Of a stretch of DNA of 64,000 bases, positions 32,029-42,300 are shown one piece after another. Each line of letters begins with the position of its first letter. Within the stretch, counting starts at the first letter, position 1. The DNA is from Bacteroidales bacterium (GTDB lineage Bacteria > Bacteroidota > Bacteroidia > Bacteroidales > Prolixibacteraceae), in NCBI GenBank assembly GCA_012729335.1, contig JAAYDJ010000007.1, forward strand, positions 186,001-250,000, written 5' to 3'. A program made the position numbers and the translations under genes. The notes beneath the pieces are model-generated. The model did no database searches. It saw only the letters and a list, made by a program, of their open reading frames with translations, and was not told where the DNA came from.

Positions 32029-32772
32029 TTAACCGGCTATTTGTTCACTTGTCATTCCGAATCTTCTTTCGCGGCACTGGAAATCGGCGATGGCTTCGAA
32101 GAGGTCTTCCTTTCTGAAGTCGGGCCACAGTTTTTCCGTGAAGTAAAGTTCCGAATAGGCAATCTGCCACAGGAGGAAATTGCTGATGCGGTATTCCCCG
32201 CTGGTACGGATCAGCAGTTCCGGATCGGGAATGCCGGCGGTGGACAAGTATTTTTCAAATAGTTCGCTGTTGATGTCGGCCGGACTGATTTTACTGGCGC
32301 AGGCGTCGGCGGCGATTTTCCTGACGGCTTCGGTGATTTCCCACTTGGAACTGTAGCTCAGGGCCAGAACGACCTTCAGTCCGGTATTGTTTTTTAGTCT
32401 GTCGATGCAACTGTGGAGTTTCTCCTTGACATGGCCGGGGAGCATGCCGGTATCGCCGATGACCCTGACGGTGACGTTGTTCTTCATCAGATTATCGGTT
32501 TCGGCTTCGATGGCATATACCAGGAGGCCCATGAGGGCTTCGACCTCCTCCCTGGGGCGTGACCAGTTTTCGGTGGAAAAGGCGAACAGGGTCAGCCAGG
32601 AAATTCCTATTTCCCCGGCGCCTTCGACGGTCGAACGTACCGCCTCAATCCCCTGTTCGTGCCCGAAGGTCCGCGTGTTGCCATGACGTGCGGCCCACCG
32701 GCCGTTGCCATCCATAATGATGGCCACATGCCTGGGTATCTTGTTGATATTCAGTTTTTCTTTTATTGACAC
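32029..32772 (-). CDS. uppS: Isoprenyl transferase (undecaprenyl-PP synthase)
   Basis: A 247-residue cis-prenyltransferase that makes the undecaprenyl-PP carrier for peptidoglycan and O-antigen. The signature IIMDGNGRWA (catalytic Asp), RTFGHEQG, FAFSTENW and RTSGEYRISNFLLW blocks are all present. The start codon is GTG at 32772, only 5 bases after the stop of the DUF6089 gene, so translation is probably coupled. No in-frame ATG lies between that stop and the GTG. bamA follows after 15 bases. Confidence 0.93.
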   Translation of the reverse strand: MSIKEKLNINKIPRHVAIIMDGNGRWAARHGNTRTFGHEQGIEAVRSTVEGAGEIGISWLTLFAFSTENWSRPREEVEALMGLLVYAIEAETDNLMKNNVTVRVIGDTGMLPGHVKEKLHSCIDRLKNNTGLKVVLALSYSSKWEITEAVRKIAADACASKISPADINSELFEKYLSTAGIPDPELLIRTSGEYRISNFLLWQIAYSELYFTEKLWPDFRKEDLFEAIADFQCRERRFGMTSEQIAG

Positions 32773-32777
32773 TCTTG

Positions 32778-33533
32778 TTAATGTTTTGAATCGTACGCAG
32801 GGCAGGGCTTGCTTCCCATATAGATCTTATAGGTCAGGTGAATCCCCAGAAAGCCTATCCAGTCGTTGTTATGCATCTGATCTGTGAAGGAGACCCTGCG
32901 GGTCACCAGGGTGGGATCGGCCGGATCGTTGCGCTCCACATACCCCAGGGGATCGTCCAGGTCGTCAAGCCGGTCATCGAACAGCTTCCGCATCTGATAC
33001 TCCACACCCACGCCCATCTTTTTCCCCACATTGAACTTAAATCCCATGCCAAAGGGAAGGGTAGGGGTGATCACTGAACTGGCGTTCCCCAACCCGGCAT
33101 CGGGATGGGCAGGATTGACCACTGCTATTCCATCGGGCCGGGGTTCGTAATTGTAATACATCACCCCCACTCCTGCAGTCAGGTAACTGGTGAAGGAACT
33201 CTTTTTGTTGCCCAGCATGTACTTCAGGTAGTTGATCTCCACCTGCAGGGAGAGATCCTGCACCATCTTGTCAAATGCCCAGGATTGCCCTTCAATGGTT
33301 CCCTCTCCGGCAGCATTGCCGGTCAGAAACATCAGCCGTGCACTGGTACGTTGATGAAAATTGTACCTGAAATAGGCTCCCAGAACCGGAAAATTGGACG
33401 GGATCAGGGTATTCCCTCTGATATCTCCAAGGTACCCTGAGCCACCTCCCCACAACCCTATATCGGCCGTCACCTGTGAATGAACCATCCAGGCCGGAAT
33501 CAGCATCAATGCCAACAAAACTAATTTCCTCAT
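32778..33533 (-). CDS. porG: DUF6089 outer-membrane barrel protein, PorG-like
   Basis: A 251-residue protein with a signal peptide (MRKLVLLALMLIPAWMVHSQ) and an amphipathic beta-barrel body beginning DIGLWGGGSGYLGDI, typical of DUF6089. PorG of Porphyromonas gingivalis, a T9SS outer-membrane component that contacts the PorK/PorN ring, belongs to this family and sits in the same place just before uppS and bamA. The T9SS role is therefore inferred from family and synteny. The GH44-like protein in this window has a T9SS sorting domain, so the system should be present. It is first in the uppS-bamA operon. Confidence 0.8.
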   Translation of the reverse strand: MRKLVLLALMLIPAWMVHSQVTADIGLWGGGSGYLGDIRGNTLIPSNFPVLGAYFRYNFHQRTSARLMFLTGNAAGEGTIEGQSWAFDKMVQDLSLQVEINYLKYMLGNKKSSFTSYLTAGVGVMYYNYEPRPDGIAVVNPAHPDAGLGNASSVITPTLPFGMGFKFNVGKKMGVGVEYQMRKLFDDRLDDLDDPLGYVERNDPADPTLVTRRVSFTDQMHNNDWIGFLGIHLTYKIYMGSKPCPAYDSKH

Positions 33534-33840
33534 CGGATCTGAAATTTCATTTTTCTCTGCTGCGCCGGATATGGATAGGTCATTTATTCACTGGTTGCGT
33601 AAGCCTTCGGACCGGAATGGTTACCCCTGGCCGGCCCGGTGTTCCGGACCCCCTGCGTAGGGGACGCCTTTCTGAGTTTGCCCTTTGTAACTTACAATAA
33701 ATCAATGAACTGCAAGCTTTTTCTCTTAAACATAAATGAAAAAGAGTGGTACAAAAGTAATATAATTTGAAAATATCCGCATCCGGACGCTCTTATAAAA
33801 CCCTAAGTGAGGTTAAAAATTGTTAAGTCCTGAAAATTTA
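33534..33840 (-). other. Gene-free stretch: promoter and long, structured leader of porG-uppS-bamA
   Basis: No gene was recognised. A minus-strand minus-7 box TACTTTTG lies at 33752-33759; if used, it gives a leader of about 210 bases. The leader contains inverted repeats, for example ggtccggaa with ttccggtcc (one mismatch) and cccct-acgc-agggg. The nadK stop lies at the right edge, without a clear terminator. Confidence 0.5.
33752..33759 (-). promoter_or_regulatory. Minus-7 box TACTTTTG for the porG-uppS-bamA operon
   Basis: An exact TAnnTTTG on the minus strand, about 220 bases before the porG-like ATG. No minus-33 element is evident. Read-through from nadK is an alternative source of expression. 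Confidence 0.35.
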
Positions 33841-34722
33841 TCAATTACGGTTGTCGGCGCCCCACATCAGCTTGTTCCGGAGGGTCTGAAAAAAGGTTTG
33901 TCCGGGCAGATGCAGGGTCCTGACCCTGAAGTCTGCCTTTCGTATGGAGAGGGTGGTGGAGAGGGGGACGCTCACCGAACGGGAATCAAGGGAGGTGAGA
34001 AACTGGTTCCCACGTCCTTCCACTCTCAGGAACAGCTCATAATGGTCGGGGACCACCACCGGTCTGACGGTCAGGTTGTGGGGAGCAATGGGATTGATGA
34101 CAAAGTTCGCGGCGTCGGGGGCCAGGATAGGCCCTCCCACACTCAGCGAATAGGCTGTGGACCCCGTCGGGGTGGCAATGATCAATCCGTCGGCCCAGAT
34201 GGAATTCATGAACTCCCCGTTGATGCTGGTCTGGATGTTGATCATCGAGGAGCTGTCGGTCTTGAGCACCGTCATCTCATTAAGGGCGTAATTGAACTCA
34301 AAATTGGGAGCCCCGTGGAGGGTGACCTCCAGGAGGCTTCGCTCCACCATCGTGAACTGCCCTTCCAGAATGCTTGTCAACCCGTCAATGACCTGATCCC
34401 TGCCGATGTCGGCCAGAAATCCCAGCCGCCCGCTGTTGACCCCCACAATGGGAATGTGGGAATTCCGGATGGTAAGAAAGGAGTGGAGAAAGGTTCCGTC
34501 ACCCCCGATGCTGAACACAAAACTGACGCCCGGGCTGAAGTCCTCGTGCGAACTGAAAAAACCGTCGACATGAGGGGTAAAATGCATCTCGCGTGCAAGA
34601 AATTCATCGAAAGGCCGGTAAATGTCGATTTCCACTCCCTTGTCGTTGAGATGGCGGAAAAACTGCCTTAACACGGGGAGGAACTCTTCCTGGACCTGGG
34701 TTCCGAATACGGCGACTTTCAT
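33841..34722 (-). CDS. nadK: NAD kinase
   Basis: A 293-residue enzyme phosphorylating NAD to NADP. The active-site SIGGDGTFLHS motif (catalytic Asp) and the NAD-binding TPTGSTAYSLSVGGPIL block are intact, and GVNSGRLGFLA is the standard family segment between them. It lies 15 bases downstream of the CBS-domain gene in a conserved Bacteroidota order (CBS, nadK, porG, uppS, bamA). Cytoplasmic. Confidence 0.93.
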   Translation of the reverse strand: MKVAVFGTQVQEEFLPVLRQFFRHLNDKGVEIDIYRPFDEFLAREMHFTPHVDGFFSSHEDFSPGVSFVFSIGGDGTFLHSFLTIRNSHIPIVGVNSGRLGFLADIGRDQVIDGLTSILEGQFTMVERSLLEVTLHGAPNFEFNYALNEMTVLKTDSSSMINIQTSINGEFMNSIWADGLIIATPTGSTAYSLSVGGPILAPDAANFVINPIAPHNLTVRPVVVPDHYELFLRVEGRGNQFLTSLDSRSVSVPLSTTLSIRKADFRVRTLHLPGQTFFQTLRNKLMWGADNRN

Positions 34723-34737
34723 GGACTCGGTTTAAAA

Positions 34738-35409
34738 TTACATGTTCAGATATTTGAGAAACTGCTCGAGCCGGTCTTCGTACATGTCGTTGAGCATGGA
34801 GTCGTCCATGTATACGGCAGCGATTTCGTAGTCGTATCGGGTGAAGGTCTGGATGACGGCTGAAAGGTCGACCTTATCGAGTTTGATGGTCACTTCGATC
34901 AGGTCGCTTTTTTCGGTGCGGCTGACGAAAAGGCTGAGGATTCGGGTATCATTGCCTTCGATGATCTGGCTGATCTGGCTGGTGGAATAGTTGTTCCAGG
35001 TGGTGCGCAGGATGAGGACTCCGCCGGGTTCGGTGACCGAGAAGAGCCGGGCCAGCCGGGCCGAGAGATCGCGCAGGAGAATGGCCCCGAGGTAGTTGTG
35101 GCTGCTGTCGACCACGGCGATGACTTCGAGGTTCAGCTTGTACATCACTGCGGCCACCTCAAAGAGGTGCTGCCCGGCATGCACATGCGGCGTGTGCAGG
35201 GGCATGGTGTGCTGTTCAATCCTTTCCCCCGTCAGGTTAAAGTCGTACACCAGCCTGTCGGAGATCAGTCCCAGATACTCCTTCTCCTTGACCACAGGCA
35301 ACTGGGTTACCCTGCACGCCTCCATCAGGTTAAGGACCTGCTGCCCGGTGTCGGTGGGCCTGACCGCCGGCAGGTTTTCAGCAATGAGGTTTTCAGCCAA
35401 TGCTTCCAA
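34738..35409 (-). CDS. CBS-pair protein with ACT-like C-terminal domain
   Basis: A 223-residue protein. Residues 5-120 form a CBS pair ([18 protein letters not shown] and [20 protein letters not shown]), which normally binds adenine nucleotides as a regulatory module. Residues 130-205 look like an ACT-type ligand domain ([14 protein letters not shown]). No catalytic domain is attached. No in-frame ATG is available before residue 29, since a stop codon comes soon upstream; the probable start is TTG at 35409, or the TTG at 35400. It is the first gene of a minus-strand group with nadK and divergent from pdxJ. The ligand and regulated target are unknown. Confidence 0.8.
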   Translation of the reverse strand: MEALAENLIAENLPAVRPTDTGQQVLNLMEACRVTQLPVVKEKEYLGLISDRLVYDFNLTGERIEQHTMPLHTPHVHAGQHLFEVAAVMYKLNLEVIAVVDSSHNYLGAILLRDLSARLARLFSVTEPGGVLILRTTWNNYSTSQISQIIEGNDTRILSLFVSRTEKSDLIEVTIKLDKVDLSAVIQTFTRYDYEIAAVYMDDSMLNDMYEDRLEQFLKYLNM

Positions 35410-35455
35410 ATGCAGAAATTTTTCTATTCGAAGTCAAAGTTGTAACTTGCAGCTT

Positions 35456-35463
35456 CAAAATTA
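35456..35463 (-). promoter_or_regulatory. Minus-7 box TAATTTTG for the CBS-nadK genes
   Basis: An exact TAnnTTTG on the minus strand, inside the 59-base gap to divergent pdxJ. It predicts a leader of about 40 bases to the TTG start at 35409, which supports that start. Confidence 0.45.
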
Positions 35464-35468
35464 GCAAA

Positions 35469-36185
35469 ATGACGCGACTTAGTGTAAATATAAACAAAAT
35501 TGCCACGCTCCGGAATGCCAGGGGGGGGAAGGTCCCTGATGTAGTGCAGGTTGCGGTGGATTGTCAGCGTTTTGGTGCCCAGGGGATCACTGTGCATCCC
35601 CGGCCCGACGAGCGGCATATCCGCCGTCTCGATGTCTATGATCTCAAACCGGTGATCACCACGGAATTCAATATTGAGGGGTATCCCACTTCTGATTTCC
35701 TGGATCTGGTTATGGCCGTTCAGGCCGATCAGGTCACCCTGGTTCCCGATGCTCCCGGGCAGCTCACCAGCGATCACGGCTGGGATACCCGCCGTCATCT
35801 CTCCCTGCTGCAGGAAGTGGTGGGCCGTCTCAGGGAGGCGGGAATCCGCACTTCCCTTTTTGTGGACCCCGATCCTGAAATGGTGGAATACGCCGCAATG
35901 ACAGGCACTCACCGCATCGAACTCTATACCGAACCCTATGCCGCAGGTTTCCCCGAAGACCCGGAACGGGCCGTCGCACCCTTCCGGGTGGCCGCCCTCA
36001 AAGCCAGGGATCTCGGCCTTGGCCTCAATGCGGGCCACGACCTCAGCCTGGTCAACCTCCGCTTCCTGAAAACAGCGATCCCCTTCCTCGAAGAGGTCTC
36101 CATCGGCCACGCCCTGGTGGCCGACGCCCTTTATTACGGACTGGAGGAAACCATCAGGAGGTACCTGGCTTGCCTTACTGAATAA
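35469..36185 (+). CDS. pdxJ: Pyridoxine 5'-phosphate synthase
   Basis: A 238-residue TIM-barrel enzyme joining 1-deoxy-D-xylulose 5-phosphate and aminoacetone phosphate to give pyridoxine 5'-phosphate. It starts [20 protein letters not shown]; the family landmarks [21 protein letters not shown] and LNAGHDLSL are present. The ATG at 35469 matches the family start, whereas the frame extension upstream overlaps the divergent promoter. The hydrolase gene follows after 18 bases. Confidence 0.93.
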   Translation: MTRLSVNINKIATLRNARGGKVPDVVQVAVDCQRFGAQGITVHPRPDERHIRRLDVYDLKPVITTEFNIEGYPTSDFLDLVMAVQADQVTLVPDAPGQLTSDHGWDTRRHLSLLQEVVGRLREAGIRTSLFVDPDPEMVEYAAMTGTHRIELYTEPYAAGFPEDPERAVAPFRVAALKARDLGLGLNAGHDLSLVNLRFLKTAIPFLEEVSIGHALVADALYYGLEETIRRYLACLTE

Positions 36186-36203
36186 CCCAAGATTTAAGTC
36201 GTG

Positions 36204-37010
36204 ATGGTAAAACTGCATTTCCGGCGGGAAGGGGAAGGAGAACCTCTGGTCATCCTCCATGGTCTCTATGGTTCCTCTGACAACTGGCTGGGGGTATCCA
36301 GGAAGCTTTCGTCAAAATATACGGTCTGGGCGGTGGATCTGCGCAACCATGGCAGGTCACCCCATCATCCTGAGCATACCTATAAAGCCATGCGTGATGA
36401 CCTGGCCGCCTTTTTTGAGACACACCGGCTGGAACCCGCCGTGCTCCTGGGGCATAGTATGGGAGGCAAGGTCGCCATGTATTTCGCAGCCGATTATCCC
36501 CAGATGGTGAAAAAACTCATCGTGGCCGACATTGCCCCCCGCGACTATCTGGAATTGGAAGAGGAAAGCCAGTATTTCCTGCACCGCAATATCCTGCTGG
36601 CCCTCCAGGAAATAGACCTGTCGCAGTATACCGAACGGGCCAGGGTGGAGGAGCGGCTGGCCGAAAAAATCGGGGATCCCCGGATCATCGGCTTTCTGAT
36701 GAAAAACACGGCCCGTGATCTGCATACCCACCGTCTGAAGTGGAGGTTGAACGCTCCCGCCCTCTATGATCACCTGGAAGAGATCGTGGCGGGGGTGAAC
36801 CCCCGCTGGCTCGACGACCGGATTCCCATCACCTCCTATCCGGTGGTGTTTATACGTGGTCTTAATTCACCTTACATCACCGACCATGACATCCCGGTCA
36901 TCAGGACCATATACCCTGAGGCCCGGATAGTGGACATTCCCGATGCGGGTCACTGGCTGCACGCCGAACAGCCTGAGCTTTTCCTGCAGGCGGTGGCGGA
37001 ATGCTGCTGA
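36204..37010 (+). CDS. Alpha/beta-hydrolase (YbfF-like esterase)
   Basis: A 268-residue alpha/beta-hydrolase. The oxyanion segment LHGLYGSSDNW, the nucleophile elbow GHSMGG and the catalytic histidine in DAGHWLHAEQP are present. The family (YbfF/abhydrolase) hydrolyses small acyl esters or thioesters; the natural substrate is unknown. There is no signal peptide. The ATG at 36204 is used; a GTG lies three bases earlier. It is probably co-transcribed with pdxJ. An imperfect GC-rich inverted repeat follows at 37016-37057 but lacks a T run. Confidence 0.85.
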   Translation: MVKLHFRREGEGEPLVILHGLYGSSDNWLGVSRKLSSKYTVWAVDLRNHGRSPHHPEHTYKAMRDDLAAFFETHRLEPAVLLGHSMGGKVAMYFAADYPQMVKKLIVADIAPRDYLELEEESQYFLHRNILLALQEIDLSQYTERARVEERLAEKIGDPRIIGFLMKNTARDLHTHRLKWRLNAPALYDHLEEIVAGVNPRWLDDRIPITSYPVVFIRGLNSPYITDHDIPVIRTIYPEARIVDIPDAGHWLHAEQPELFLQAVAECC

Positions 37011-37163
37011 ATTATAAGGGCACGGTTTCCCCATTTTCCGGGGACCGGGACCCTTACTGGAAGTGCAATGCAGGGTGGCTGGCCTACACGGATCCCTGAA
37101 GGGAAAAGAGGGGGCCAGGCTTGTGAAAACGAGTTCACATCGTAAAGCAGAAATAGAATAAAC

Positions 37164-39047
37164 ATGAATCAAACGAAGTCACTCCTGACCGGAGCGCTGG
37201 TCCTGGTGGCATTGCTGCTCACCTCCTGCCGCGAAGATCCTCCGGAGCTGAGCGAAGAGGCCGATATCCTTTCCTTCCGGATCACCCGTGCCGGCAACCC
37301 GCAGCTGTCGAAAGACTACGCAGGCATTGTCGACAAGCCCAATTTATACATAGCCCTCTTTTTTGACGAGGACGATCCTTCGGGACCGATGGTGCCCACC
37401 ATCGAAGTTTCCCCGGGGGCAACGGTATTCCCGGCTTCGGGAACGGCCGTAGACTTCTCGAAGCCCGTGAGTTATACGGTCACGGCCCCTTCAGGAGCCA
37501 GGCAGACCTATACCGTCACAGTGAGCACTCCTGCAGCCATACCCGTCATCACCGGAATCAGGATCAACAATGTGCCATGCCAGGCCGATGCAGCCACCGG
37601 CCGGTTTTTTTATCCGGTACGGGCGGGGGGGAATCCGGCGGTAACCCTGCTCTGTATAGGTCAGAACATCTCCGGATTCACGGCAGCCGGGATCACTGCC
37701 GGTAATAACTCGACGGTAACCCTGCCGGGGTGGGCCCCCGGAGCTGCCCTGGAAATCACCCCTGTCGGAAAAACAGGAAAGAAGGGGGATCCCGTCAGAC
37801 TCATTCTGACCTCCCTTCCCGTCGTCCATGTGGAAGTGGGGGGACCCATCGCCGATAAACCCAAAACAGAATGTGTCATTTCCCTGCTTGATCCTTCGGG
37901 AAAAACCAACGACTCCCTTTATTATTTCGCACCCCATCGTGCGGGTATCGAAACCAGGGGAGGATTGGCCCAGCAGTTCCCCAAGAAATCGTACAGTTTT
38001 GAATTCAGATTACCCACGGGGGATGAGGAAGTAGAGGGGGGAACCAAACTCCTGGGGATGCGCGACGACGGCGACTGGATCCTCGACGCCATGTATATCG
38101 ACCATGCCCGGATGCGTAACCGTCTTTCCACCGATTTGTGGACCTCCATCAACCGGGTGCCCCACATCTCCAAAGAACCTGGAGCCATCAATGGCACCCG
38201 CGGTCAGTTCGTGGAACTCTTCATCAATAACAGCTACCATGGACTGTATTGCCTTACTGAACGGGTCGACCGGAAACAACTGCAACTTAATAAAAAACAA
38301 GGGTACTCCTACAAAGCCAGCCAGTGGAGTTCCTCCACGGAGTTTTACAGCGGCGACGCGTCATACAATAATAATACAGATACATGGGACGGCTGGGAAC
38401 TGGAATACCAGGCCGAAAACGGTGCCGCTTCCTCTCCGCAGGTGAAGTGGGAACCCTTGCGCAACTTCATCAGGTATACCTCCCTGTCAGGGAACGCCGA
38501 CTTTTCAGCCCAGATTGCCACCCGCATCGATATGGCCAACCTGGTGGATTATCTTTTGTTTATCAACGTCATCGGGGCCGATGACAACAACGGAAAGAAC
38601 ACCTACTTTTCCTATGCCGGCAACGGGTGGGAGAAATTCTTCATCACTCCCTGGGATCTTGACGCTTCCTGGGGGCGGAAATGGGAGGGATCACGCATCG
38701 ACCTGAGGGCTGGGGAGTTCATAGGGGTGACCGGCGTCCCTCATACCGATAGCCGTTATTGCCGTCCAAACGGCTTCTTCATCCGTATGATGGAAACCAA
38801 TCCCGGCGGATTCCGTACCCTGCTTAAGAACCGCTGGCAGGAGCTCAGACAGGGAGACCTTTCTCTGACCGCCCTGACGGCCAGAGTGGAGACCTACCGC
38901 AAACTACTGGATACCTCCGGGGCATTCACCCGCGAAAAACAGAAATGGCCTGAGAAAATCAGCGATCTCGACACAGAAACCACCTATATGCTCTCCTGGA
39001 TCGAAACCCGACTGGCCCAGATGGACCAGTACCTTGGAAATCTCTAA
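37164..39047 (+). CDS. CotH-kinase-family lipoprotein
   Basis: A 627-residue protein. The lipoprotein signal ends LTSC with C22. Residues 30-220 hold two beta-rich Ig-like or DUF5018-like modules, including PVSYTVTAPSGARQTYTV. From about 230 the CotH domain follows: RGGLAQQFPKKSYSFEF, RMRNRLSTDLW, YHGLYCLTERV and the metal-site-like TPWDLDASWGR. CotH of Bacillus spores is an atypical protein kinase; in Bacteroidota, CotH lipoproteins are common near SusCD genes but have no proven role. It lies 303 bases upstream of susC on the same strand and is probably surface or periplasm facing. Confidence 0.85.
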   Translation: MNQTKSLLTGALVLVALLLTSCREDPPELSEEADILSFRITRAGNPQLSKDYAGIVDKPNLYIALFFDEDDPSGPMVPTIEVSPGATVFPASGTAVDFSKPVSYTVTAPSGARQTYTVTVSTPAAIPVITGIRINNVPCQADAATGRFFYPVRAGGNPAVTLLCIGQNISGFTAAGITAGNNSTVTLPGWAPGAALEITPVGKTGKKGDPVRLILTSLPVVHVEVGGPIADKPKTECVISLLDPSGKTNDSLYYFAPHRAGIETRGGLAQQFPKKSYSFEFRLPTGDEEVEGGTKLLGMRDDGDWILDAMYIDHARMRNRLSTDLWTSINRVPHISKEPGAINGTRGQFVELFINNSYHGLYCLTERVDRKQLQLNKKQGYSYKASQWSSSTEFYSGDASYNNNTDTWDGWELEYQAENGAASSPQVKWEPLRNFIRYTSLSGNADFSAQIATRIDMANLVDYLLFINVIGADDNNGKNTYFSYAGNGWEKFFITPWDLDASWGRKWEGSRIDLRAGEFIGVTGVPHTDSRYCRPNGFFIRMMETNPGGFRTLLKNRWQELRQGDLSLTALTARVETYRKLLDTSGAFTREKQKWPEKISDLDTETTYMLSWIETRLAQMDQYLGNL

Positions 39048-39350
39048 ACCCGGAATCCAGCCTGCATCCGTCAGGCTTCCTATCCGTGAACCTTTACTCC
39101 CGCCTGCTCCCGGTCAGTGATGTGCAGGTATTTGTGCTGTTCTTCCGGTCCAAGGGGAAACGGAATCCCGCTGATCCTGAAGCGATTAGTCCTCTTCTTT
39201 TTTCTTGTCACCCACCCCATTTTTTTAGTAAAAAACGCCCCTTATATGAGTAATTTTTACTATTTTTAATAGACGAATTGTTTGCCGGCAATTCTCATTT
39301 CTGGTGCCGGTAAGTGGATTTACGACTTATAACCATTTAATTAAAAACCT
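39048..39350 (+). other. Gene-free stretch upstream of susC
   Basis: No gene, terminator or RNA was recognised. The right half is AT-rich, with near-matches to the minus-7 box (TAATTTTT, TATTTTTA) but no exact TAnnTTTG. The susC promoter is probably in 39220-39340. Confidence 0.4.
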
Positions 39351-42300
39351 ATGAAAGAAAACCGGATGCTATGCACTCCCGATGGGGGGGGTGCATATGG
39401 GAAGTCCGTCATGAGAAGCGGGGTGTTTCTTCTGATGGTCTTTTTTTTGGTCTTAATGGTGGGGGGGCCTTTGCAGGCGCAAATGGCCTATGGCGGGGAT
39501 TCCGCCGTCCCCTATGATTCCGGGCAACAGCAGCGGGCGGTCAGGGGAACGGTGACCGACAAGGGGGGGCTGCCCCTGCCTGGTGTGTCAGTGGTGGTCA
39601 AAGGAACCACCGTTGGTGTGACAACCGATTCTGAAGGGAATTTTTCGTTTCAGGTGCCACCGGGGAGTGCCGTTTTGTCGGTATCCTTTGTGGGGATGAA
39701 AACCGTGGAGATTCCTGTGGGTAATCAGTCGGTGTTCAACATTGTTCTGGAGGAAGAGACCATTGGCCTTGATGAGGTGGTGGTGGTCGGGTATGGCACC
39801 GTGAAGAAGAGTGATGTGACGGGGGCGCTGACCAGTGTGACGGAGAAGGCCATAAAGGAGCGGCCCGTGCAGAATGCCCTTCAGGCCATGCAGGGGAAAG
39901 CCGCCGGGGTCGACATCGTTTCCAATGTACGGCCAGGGGAGACGGCTTCCATCAACATCAGGGGTACCCGCTCCATTAACGGCTCCAATTCGCCGCTTTT
40001 TGTGGTCGACGGGATCATTTTGATGGGCAGCATCAACGATATCAATCCCAATGATATTGCCAGCATAGAGATTCTCAAGGATGCATCGGCGACGGCCATT
40101 TACGGTTCCCGCGGGGCCAACGGGGTGGTGCTGGTGACCACCAAGTCGGGCCGGCAGGGGACCGTGTCGGTCAATTACGATGCGACCCTCTCCATTGACC
40201 GTGTCCATTCGCTGACCGACTGGGCTTCGTCGGGGGAGGCCATCGATCGTTTCCGGCTGGCGCATGTCAACGGGGGAACCTACAAGTCGGGAGCCAATGC
40301 CTTGAAATACCCTGATCCGTTTGCCGACATCCAGATGTTCGGAAACAACGATGCGATGACCATTGCCGCCATCAGAGCGGGATACGACTGGAATGACCCG
40401 GGAAGTTTCACCTCGGTGAAGACGCGGGCGGCCACTGCCGAAGAAAAAGCCCTCGGATGGCCCGATCAGGTGCCGCTGTACAACCCCGGGAACATCCCCA
40501 CCACCGACTGGATCGACCTGCTCACCAAACCCAGTCAGACCCACAACCACCTCCTTTCCCTTACCGCGGGCACCCCGGTGTCACGGCTCTACATGTCGGT
40601 GGGGTATCTTGAAAACGACGGCACCCAGAAAAACCAGTCCTATAAAAGATACACTTTCAGGCTGAACGGAGACATCACTCCACGTCAGTGGCTGAACGTG
40701 GGAGCCTCCATCAGTGCTTCGCGCTCCATCCAGGAGTATGGGGCCAGTAACCGCACCGGTACGGCCACCTACCCCAAGGACGCCTATGGGAACGCGCTTG
40801 GCCAGTACCTGATGGCCAAGCCCTATGACAACGAGGGCAAACTCATCGAGTTTCCCGGGAACAACGCCACCATTCCCGTGTGGAACCCCCTGATCGACAT
40901 TGACCATGCAGAAGACCAGCGGCAGGCGACCAACTTCAACGCCAACCTCCATTCGGAGATCAGGTTCACCCCCTGGGCGAGATACCGCCTGAACTTCGGC
41001 ACCGGACTGAGAAATTACCGTAACGCCACTTTTCAGGGGTCTCAGTCCACACTGCTGCGCCGTTCCTCGCCCCCTACTTCCACGGCTTCCTATGAATCTG
41101 GGGAATCGTGGCAGTATATGATTGAAAACCTGATTTTCCTCGATAAAAGCTTCGGCGTACATAACCTGGGAGCCACTTTCCTTCAGTCGGCACAATATTA
41201 TACCAGTGAGTCTTCAAACCTGGGGGCTTCCAAGATTCTTTACAATTCGAGCAAATGGTATAACCTGGGGGCCAACCTCAACGGGAAACCCGACAGCTAT
41301 GGCACCGGATTCAGTGAGAGTTCCCTGCAGTCCTATATGGCCCGCCTCAACTACAACCTCATGGACCGCTATTTGGTGACGGCCACCGGGCGGTGGGACG
41401 GCTCCTCGGTTCTGGCACCCGGCAACAAATGGGATTTCTTTCCCTCCTTTGCCCTGGCCTGGAAAATGCAGGAGGAACCCTTTCTGAAAGGCGTGGAAGC
41501 CATCCATGAACTGAAGCTCCGCCTGGGATGGGGCGTCACCGGAAACAGCGGCGTGGGTTCTTATACGACCATGGGGCCGCTGACCCGTTATAACTATGTC
41601 TTCGGAACGGCTCCCGCCATTGGGTATATCCCCATGATGATGGCCAATCCCGAACTGGGCTGGGAGAAAACCGCACAGTGGAATGCCGGGATCGACTTCG
41701 GATTCCTCAAAAACAGACTTTCGGGTTCGGTAGACCTCTACCAGTCCCAAACCAGTGACATCCTGATGACCCGCGATCTTCCCCCGGTCATAGGCTATTC
41801 GAGCATATGGTACAACATCGGCAAGATGAAAAACCAGGGAATCGAGATCTCCCTTTCTTCGGTCAACATTGACCGCCGGGGTTTCCGCTGGAGTACCGAT
41901 CTGAACTGGTCGACCAACAAGGAAGAGATTGTCGAGCTGGTCAATGGGGAGGAGGACATGGTTTCCAACGGCTGGTTTATAGGTCATCCGTTGCAGGTGT
42001 TCCGGAACTATGAGGTAGACGGGTTGTGGCAGGACACCCCGGAGGATCTGGCCGAAATCGCCAAGTGGGCCGCCAACGGGGTCAATTTCGCCCCCGGCCA
42101 GTACAAACCCGTGGAACAGGGTACCCCCGATTATAAACTGACTACCGATGACATGGTGATCCGTGGAACCATCAGGCCCAAATGGGTGGCCGGGATGACC
42201 AACACCTTCAACTACCGGAATTTCGAACTTTCCTTCTTCATGTATGCCCGCATCGGCCAGTCTTATCTGTCACCCCTGGTGCCCGCAGGCATCACCGGCG

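Noticed and set aside
37016-37057. Possible terminator after the alpha/beta-hydrolase gene
   Set aside because: The inverted repeat is GC-rich but imperfect, and no T run follows on the plus strand.
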